Shown piece after piece: positions 59,448-64,000 of a stretch of 64,000 nt of DNA. The notes under the pieces are model-generated. The model was not told the origin of the DNA. It saw nothing but the letters and a program-made list of their open reading frames with translations, and ran no database searches. A program made the translations under genes and the position numbers. The DNA comes from Streptomyces sp. DH12 (GTDB lineage: Bacteria > Actinomycetota > Actinomycetes > Streptomycetales > Streptomycetaceae), in assembly GCF_020873895.1 (NCBI RefSeq), contig NZ_JAHWGT010000015.1:1-64000 (forward strand). Direction: 5' to 3'. Each line of letters starts with the position of its first letter. Within the stretch, counting starts at the first letter, position 1.

Positions 59448-60362
59448 CTACCAGGCCAGCTGGGCGATCTCCTCCGCGACCACCGCGCAGGCGTCCGCCG
59501 CCGGGTCGATCAGGGGGAAGTGTCCGACGCCGTCCAGGACGGTCAGGCCGACCGGCTCGCCGGCCCGCTCCGCCGCGTCCGCGTACGCCTCGGCGACGGT
59601 CAGCGGTACGACGGTGTCCTCGCGGCCCTGGACGACGGTCGTGGCGATGCCCGTGGGGAGCAGCGCCGCGGGGTCCGCCGCGGCGGACCGCTCCTCGGCG
59701 CGGGCCTCCCCGCCGAGGAGCTGGGTGACCGCCCCGCCGCACACGTCGAGCTCCACGGCCAGCGCGAGGTGCGCGATGGGGGCGAGGGCGACGACGCCGC
59801 GCAGCTCCGGCGGCTCGGGCAGCCGCCAGGGCGAGCCGGCGGGCAGGACGTGCCGGGCGGCGGCCCACAGGGCGAGGTGCCCGCCCGCCGAGTGGCCGGT
59901 GACGACCGTGCGGCGCGGGTCGGCAAGGGGTACGTGCTCGGCGGCGAGCGCGGGCAGCGCGTCGAGCGCCGCGGCCACGTCGTCGAACGTCTCCGGCCAG
60001 CGACCGGCGACCGGTCCACCGGCCCGCGGCCCGGCCCCCCGCGGCCCGGCCCACCGCGGCCCGGCCTCCCGCGGCGCGGGGATCCCGCCGCCCCGCCGGT
60101 ACTCGACGCTGGCGACGGCGAACCCGCGCCGGGCGAGGAAGTCCGCGAACGGCGAGACGTGCCGCCGGTCGTACGGCGCCCGCCACGCCCCGCCGTGCAG
60201 CACGACGACGAGCGGGACCCGGTCGTGCCGGCCCCGGGGCGCGTGGAAGTCCACGACCTGGTCGGGGTGCGGGCCGTACGGGGCGGTGGAGTCGGGGTCG
60301 ACGGCCGGATGCGACAGGGCCGACGCCTCCTCGGCGGCGTCGCGCGCGGCGCGGTCGGGCAT
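59448..60362 (-). CDS. Alpha/beta hydrolase, kynurenine formamidase-like
   Basis: A 304-residue hydrolase with the oxyanion motif VVVLHGGAW (HGGxW, as in arylformamidases), nucleophile GHSAGGHLALW, acid in VQGREDTVVP and His in DGVGHFPL. An Arg/Gly/Pro insertion (about residues 100-120) is unusual. It is the last gene of the kynA-kynU group, 95 nt after kynU, and would supply the missing step that deformylates N-formylkynurenine. The assignment rests on motif and context. Start ATG at 60362. Confidence 0.78.
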   Translation of the reverse strand: MPDRAARDAAEEASALSHPAVDPDSTAPYGPHPDQVVDFHAPRGRHDRVPLVVVLHGGAWRAPYDRRHVSPFADFLARRGFAVASVEYRRGGGIPAPREAGPRWAGPRGAGPRAGGPVAGRWPETFDDVAAALDALPALAAEHVPLADPRRTVVTGHSAGGHLALWAAARHVLPAGSPWRLPEPPELRGVVALAPIAHLALAVELDVCGGAVTQLLGGEARAEERSAAADPAALLPTGIATTVVQGREDTVVPLTVAEAYADAAERAGEPVGLTVLDGVGHFPLIDPAADACAVVAEEIAQLAW

Positions 60363-60457
60363 GGTGCTCAACCTTTCGGTGACGGGGCCGAATTGGCCTG
60401 ACCTGCGGGGACCGTACCAGGACTGGCGGCCCCCGCAGATCGGCTCGAACGGCGGCG

Positions 60458-61675
60458 CTACCGGGCCGAACAGACCTCCGCGAGCACGCGCGCGGCGCGC
60501 TCGGTGTCGGAGAACCCGACGTACAGCGGCGTGAAGCCGAAGCGCAGCACGTCGGGGCGGCGCAGGTCGCCCACGACACCGCGGGCGATCAGCTGCTCCA
60601 TCACCGCGGGGGCGTCCTCGCAGGAGAGGGCGACCTGGCTGCCCCGCTCCGCGTGCGCGGTCGGGGTGAGGCAGGTGAGCCGCCCCTCGGGGACGTACGC
60701 CCGGACGCACTCCAGGAAGAAGTCCGTCAGGGCGAGGCTCTTCGCCCGCACCTGCGGCAGCGGCACCCCGTCCCACACGTCGAGGGCCGCCTCCAGCGCG
60801 AGCGTCGACAGGATGTCGGGCGTGCCGACCCGGCCGCGCCGCGCCCCGTCCGCCGCCGCGTACCCGGGGGTCATCGCGAAGGGGTCGGCGTGCGAGTTCC
60901 AGCCGGGCAGCGGGGAGTCGAAGCGCTCCTGGTGGCGCCGGGCTACGTACAGGAACGCGGGCGAGCCGGGGCCGCCGTTGAGGTACTTGTACGTGCAGCC
61001 GACGGCCAGGTCCACCCCGTGGGCGTCGAGGTCGACGGGGAGGGCGCCCGCGCTGTGGCACAGGTCCCACACCGCGACGGCGCCCGCGGCGTGCGCGGCG
61101 GCGGTGATGCCGGGCAGGTCGTGGAGGCGGCCGGTGCGGTAGTCGACGTGGTTGACGAGGACGGCCGCGGTGCGCGGGCCGACCGCGCCGGCGACGTCGC
61201 CCGGGGCGACCGGCACCAGGCGGCGGCCGGTCATGCGGGCGGCGGACTCGGCGATGTACCCGTCGGTGGGGAACGTCGTCCCGTCGACGACGATCTCGTC
61301 CCGCCGGTCGTCGCCGGCCAGCCGGACCGCCCCGACCAGCGCCTTGAAGACGTTGACGCTGGTCGAGTCGCCGACCACGACCTGGCCGGGCGCGGCGCCG
61401 ACGAGCGGGGCGACGCGGTCGCCGATCCGCTCGGGCGCGGTCCACCAGCCGCTCTCGTCCCAGGAGCGGATGCGCAGCTCGCCCCACTCGTGGCCGATGA
61501 CGTGCGCCATCCGCGCGGGCACGTGCCGGGGCAGGGCGCCGAGCGAGTTCCCGTCGAGGTAGACGACGCCGTCGTCGAGGGCGAACAGGTCGCGGTGGGC
61601 GGCGAGCGGGTCGGTGGCGTCGAGCTCCGCGGCCCGCGCCCGGAGGGTCTCCGGGCGGAGGAGGGTCTCAGACAT
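60458..61675 (-). CDS. kynU: Kynureninase
   Basis: A 405-residue PLP enzyme splitting kynurenine or 3-hydroxykynurenine into anthranilate (or 3-hydroxyanthranilate) and alanine. The features are DGNSLGALP near residue 42, NHVDYRTG, WDLCHSAGALPVDL with the Asp that binds the cofactor nitrogen, and the Schiff-base Lys230 in CTYKYLNGGPGSPAFLYV. Its start overlaps the kynA stop by 8 nt. It lies between the dioxygenase and the hydrolase. Confidence 0.95.
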   Translation of the reverse strand: MSETLLRPETLRARAAELDATDPLAAHRDLFALDDGVVYLDGNSLGALPRHVPARMAHVIGHEWGELRIRSWDESGWWTAPERIGDRVAPLVGAAPGQVVVGDSTSVNVFKALVGAVRLAGDDRRDEIVVDGTTFPTDGYIAESAARMTGRRLVPVAPGDVAGAVGPRTAAVLVNHVDYRTGRLHDLPGITAAAHAAGAVAVWDLCHSAGALPVDLDAHGVDLAVGCTYKYLNGGPGSPAFLYVARRHQERFDSPLPGWNSHADPFAMTPGYAAADGARRGRVGTPDILSTLALEAALDVWDGVPLPQVRAKSLALTDFFLECVRAYVPEGRLTCLTPTAHAERGSQVALSCEDAPAVMEQLIARGVVGDLRRPDVLRFGFTPLYVGFSDTERAARVLAEVCSAR

Positions 61676-62522
61676 GGCTGCGCGCCGTCCACAGCTCGGG
61701 GAAGACGTGCTTGCCGGCGCGCTTCTCCAGCCAGGCGACCCCGGCGGAGCCGCCCGTCCCGGTCTTGGCGCCCATGGCGCGGCGGGTGGCGACGAGGTGG
61801 TCGTTGCGCCAGCGCCACACCAGTTCGGCGACGTCGGTGAGGGCCTCGCCCAGCTCGACCAGCTCGGCGTGGTCGCGGGGCGCGGCGTAGAGCCCGGCCC
61901 AGATCTCCTCGACCGCCGGCGACGCCGCGTACCGCTGGGTGAGGTCGCGCTCCAGGACCTCGGCGGGCACGGGCAGGCCGCGGCGGGCCAGCAGCCGCAG
62001 CACCTCGTCGTACAGGGAGGGCTCGGCGAGGGCCTTCTCCAGCTCGGCGTGGACGCGCGGGGAGCCGCGGTGCGGGACGAGCATGGAGGCGGACTTGTCG
62101 CCGAGGAGGAACTCCATGCGGCGGTACATCGCGGACTGGAAGCCGGAGCCCTCGCCGAGCATCTTGCGGTACGCGTTGAACTGCGCGGGCGTGAGGCGGG
62201 CGATGGGGTTCCAGGAGGCGTTCAGCGCCTCCAGCTCGTGGGTCGAGCGGCGCAGGGCGGTCAGCGCGTCGGGGATCCGGTCCTCGCGCAGGGCGCGGCC
62301 CGCGGTCTCCCACTCGTGGACGATGACGGTGAACCACAGCTCCATGACCTGGGTGGTGACCAGGAAGACCATCTCTCCCGGGTCGTCGGAGCGCAGGTGC
62401 TGCAGGTGGGTGAGGACGTCCGCCTGGACGTAGTCCTCGTACGGTGTGGTGCCCGCGAAGTCCAGGTTCGGCAGGTCCGAACCGGTCTCGTGCGCAGGGG
62501 GGGTAGTGGGCGAAGTAGACAT
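61668..62522 (-). CDS. kynA: Tryptophan 2,3-dioxygenase
   Basis: A 284-residue haem dioxygenase that opens the tryptophan ring to N-formylkynurenine. The characteristic N-terminal region (TPYEDYVQADVLTHLQ, HQ...EMVFLVTTQVMELWFTVIVHEWE), QFNAYRKMLGEGSGFQSAMYRRMEFLLG and WRWRNDHLVATRRAMGAKTGTGGSAGVAWLEK are present. The ATG at 62522 has GGAG 6 nt upstream. It heads the operon for tryptophan catabolism toward anthranilate. Confidence 0.96.
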   Translation of the reverse strand: MSTSPTTPPAHETGSDLPNLDFAGTTPYEDYVQADVLTHLQHLRSDDPGEMVFLVTTQVMELWFTVIVHEWETAGRALREDRIPDALTALRRSTHELEALNASWNPIARLTPAQFNAYRKMLGEGSGFQSAMYRRMEFLLGDKSASMLVPHRGSPRVHAELEKALAEPSLYDEVLRLLARRGLPVPAEVLERDLTQRYAASPAVEEIWAGLYAAPRDHAELVELGEALTDVAELVWRWRNDHLVATRRAMGAKTGTGGSAGVAWLEKRAGKHVFPELWTARSHV

Positions 62523-62542
62523 CGCTGTCTCCGTCGGTGCGT

Positions 62543-62555
62543 GCTACCGGGTAGC
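62543..62555. promoter_or_regulatory. Inverted repeat upstream of kynA
   Basis: GCTACC-G-GGTAGC, 6-bp perfect arms, 21-33 nt upstream of the kynA ATG. Possible operator for the operon; short, so chance is possible. Confidence 0.4.
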
Positions 62556-62634
62556 GGTCTGCTCCTTCCGTTCGGCGGTGGAGCCCCGGTCCCCTCGGGA
62601 CCGGGCGCAGTCGGCGCACGCGGTCCCGGTCGCA

Positions 62635-63564
62635 TCATGGCACGATCGGACCGGTGATGTAACGGCCGTCCTCGTCGTGGGGCCAGGCGTTGGAGACGCA
62701 GCCGCGCAGTCCCTTGATCTGCTGCATCATCACGGGCGCGGGCTTGCCGGGGCCGGGGCAGGTCATGTGGGCGCGCAGGCCGATCTCGTGGCCGACCTCG
62801 TGGTTGACGATCAGGTGCCGGTACTCGGCGGGGGTGCCGGTGAAGGTCGGGGAGCCGAGCAGCCACCGCTTGAGGTTGACCACGACGCCCTCGGTGGTCT
62901 CGCAGTTGTACTCGCCGCGGGTGTCCAGGCCCTGCGCGCGGCAGAGCCGGTCGGCGGTCGCGGGCGTGGCGATGCGGATGACGAAGTCGGCGTCCTCGGT
63001 GACCAGCTGGAACGCGCCGCGGCCGTGGGCGGCCCAACCGCGCGGGTGGGCGAGGATGCGTTCGATCTCGTGCGCGGCCTCGGCGGCGGGGACGCCGGTG
63101 CCGTCCTCGACCTGCACGCGGTAGCGGCGCAGGGTGCCGGTGCCGACCTTGTCGCCGGTGGCGCGGGCGGTGGTGAACGTCCCGGCGCCCTCCTGCGGTA
63201 CGGCGGGGGGCGGCGCGGCGGGGCCGCGGCTGCGGGAGGGGGACGGCGCGACCGGTGCGGCGGGGCGCCGGGCGCCGGCCCCGGGCGGGGCCGGGGCTGC
63301 GGGCGGGGCCGGGGCTGCGGGCGGCCGGGCGGCCCGCGGCTCCTGCGCCTCCCGCGCCTCGTGCGGGACGGCGGGGGCGACGGCGGCGACGGGTTCCTCG
63401 TCGGCGTGCCAGTGCGCGAGGGCGGCGCCGCCGCCCAGGGAGAGGATGCCGAGGGCGAGTACCGCCGGCGCCACGCGGCCCAGCGGCCCGCGGGTCCTGC
63501 CCCGGCCGCGGCCGTTCCTGCGGCGCGCCCGTTTTCGCGGCGCGCCGGTTCCACGCTTGCCCAC
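62635..63564 (-). CDS. DUF3152 protein (metzincin-like metalloprotease)
   Basis: A 309-residue protein with a basic N-terminus, a single membrane helix or uncleaved signal (about residues 30-50), a Pro/Ala linker to residue 125 and a protease-like domain. Its zinc motif reads HEVGHEIGLRAH (His255, His259, His266), one residue longer than the metzincin HExxHxxGxxH, followed by a VMM turn at 278-280. Cys at 208, 221, 269 and 289 could form disulfides. Function unknown. The start is a GTG at 63564 with GGGAGAG upstream. Confidence 0.83.
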   Translation of the reverse strand: MGKRGTGAPRKRARRRNGRGRGRTRGPLGRVAPAVLALGILSLGGGAALAHWHADEEPVAAVAPAVPHEAREAQEPRAARPPAAPAPPAAPAPPGAGARRPAAPVAPSPSRSRGPAAPPPAVPQEGAGTFTTARATGDKVGTGTLRRYRVQVEDGTGVPAAEAAHEIERILAHPRGWAAHGRGAFQLVTEDADFVIRIATPATADRLCRAQGLDTRGEYNCETTEGVVVNLKRWLLGSPTFTGTPAEYRHLIVNHEVGHEIGLRAHMTCPGPGKPAPVMMQQIKGLRGCVSNAWPHDEDGRYITGPIVP

Positions 63565-63830
63565 GGCAGAGCTCTCCCCGTGTCCTGGCCGGGTGGGGGG
63601 AGGTCCGGCGCCTGATTCGATGGTCTGTGCGATCGTACCGGCCGGTCACTCCGCGGGCCGACCACGTCCCGCCGCCGGGTGCCGCCCGGCCGGCGGGCCC
63701 ACCGCCCCAGCGGCCGGGCGCAGTTGGGCCGCGGCTGCGGACGGCCCCGTTCCGCGCGGGACGGGCACGGGCCCCGGCCCCGGCGTGTCGCCGGATGCCG
63801 GGGCCCGCCGGATCCCGTCGGTGCGGGCCG

Positions 63831-64000
63831 TCAGCCCAGCGTCTCCGCGGCGAGCGGCGAGGAGTCGCGCAGGAACGTGGCGCAGCGCTCGTACTCCTCC
63901 TTCTCGCCGATGGCCTGCGCGGCCCGCGCCAGGGCGTGCAGGGCGCGCAGGAAGCCGCGGTTCGGCTCGTGCTCCCACGGCACCGGGCCGTGGCCCTTCC
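63831..64000 (-). CDS. DUF3151-like protein, 3' end only
   Basis: The window ends inside this gene. The visible 56 C-terminal codons read KGHGPVPWEHEPNRGFLRAL, then ALARAAQAIGEKEEYERCATFL and end at SPLAAETLG. The HGPVPWEHEPNRGFLRALHALARAA pattern is the C-terminus of DUF3151 proteins. Function unknown. It reads toward the DUF3152 gene on the same strand, with about 270 nt between. Confidence 0.75.
   Translation of the reverse strand, partial: KGHGPVPWEHEPNRGFLRALHALARAAQAIGEKEEYERCATFLRDSSPLAAETLG

Overview
The window is chromosomal DNA from a high-GC actinomycete, almost certainly a Streptomyces or close relative. The signs are very high GC with strong third-position bias, frequent GTG starts, 4-nt ATGA/GTGA overlaps, a WhiB-like protein that matches WblA, a Crp with the actinobacterial layout, paired ArsA-type ATPases, and a gene order (nth-crp ... 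ArsA pair-wblA-ponA ... asd-lysC ... recR-ybaB ... purA ... kynA-kynU) typical of the Streptomyces core. There is no prophage, insertion sequence or CRISPR array, and one tRNA gene (Pro, anticodon CGG).

Layout. 0.1-8 kb: a minus-strand run with a MarP-like membrane serine protease, two NUDIX hydrolases, endonuclease III, an SPFH protein, a metallo-beta-lactamase-fold hydrolase, RidA and a small DUF4177 protein, with crp on the plus strand. 8-16 kb: the ArsA-like pair, wblA, a class A penicillin-binding protein, a YqeY-like protein, a metallophosphoesterase and tRNA-Pro. 16-23 kb: a HAD-like protein, a small membrane protein, an S9 peptidase, a SURF1 protein, and a SigE-family sigma factor coupled to a membrane protein. 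23-30 kb: asd and lysC (aspartate pathway), a DUF5063 protein, recR, ybaB, a SLATT-type two-TM protein and a maltokinase-cap-like protein. 30-39 kb is accessory metabolism and regulation: FCD-type GntR with a class III aminotransferase, a DJ-1/MarR pair, a glutamine methyltransferase, a toxin-antitoxin-like pair, divergent oxidoreductase/TetR, a GNAT enzyme and an esterase. 39-42 kb: a family 19 chitinase and a Ser/Thr kinase. 42-53 kb: two modules built from a large putatively exported protein and a translationally coupled lipoprotein, on either side of purA. 53-64 kb: a GbsR/MarR-type regulator with an ABC-2 exporter, a P450, a two-component system, a kynurenine-pathway operon (dioxygenase, kynureninase, formamidase-like hydrolase), a DUF3152 metalloprotease-like protein and the 3' end of a DUF3151 gene.

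The part most likely to hold an undescribed system is 42.3-52.8 kb. Here a 1176-residue secreted protein has two blocks of four ALF repeats, each followed by an alanine-rich coiled coil, and is coupled to a lipoprotein. About 3 kb further on, a three-gene cassette encodes a small ESX-partner-like protein, a 693-residue protein with a WXG-like N-terminus and a lipoprotein, all overlapping by 4 nt. Other notable items are a toxin-antitoxin pair preceded by a coupled 16-codon ORF, duplicated operators in several divergent promoters, a palindrome made of two DnaA-box-like sequences, and a chitinase promoter with two DasR-type half-conserved sites in inverted order. All functional statements come from reading the sequence; no database search was run.
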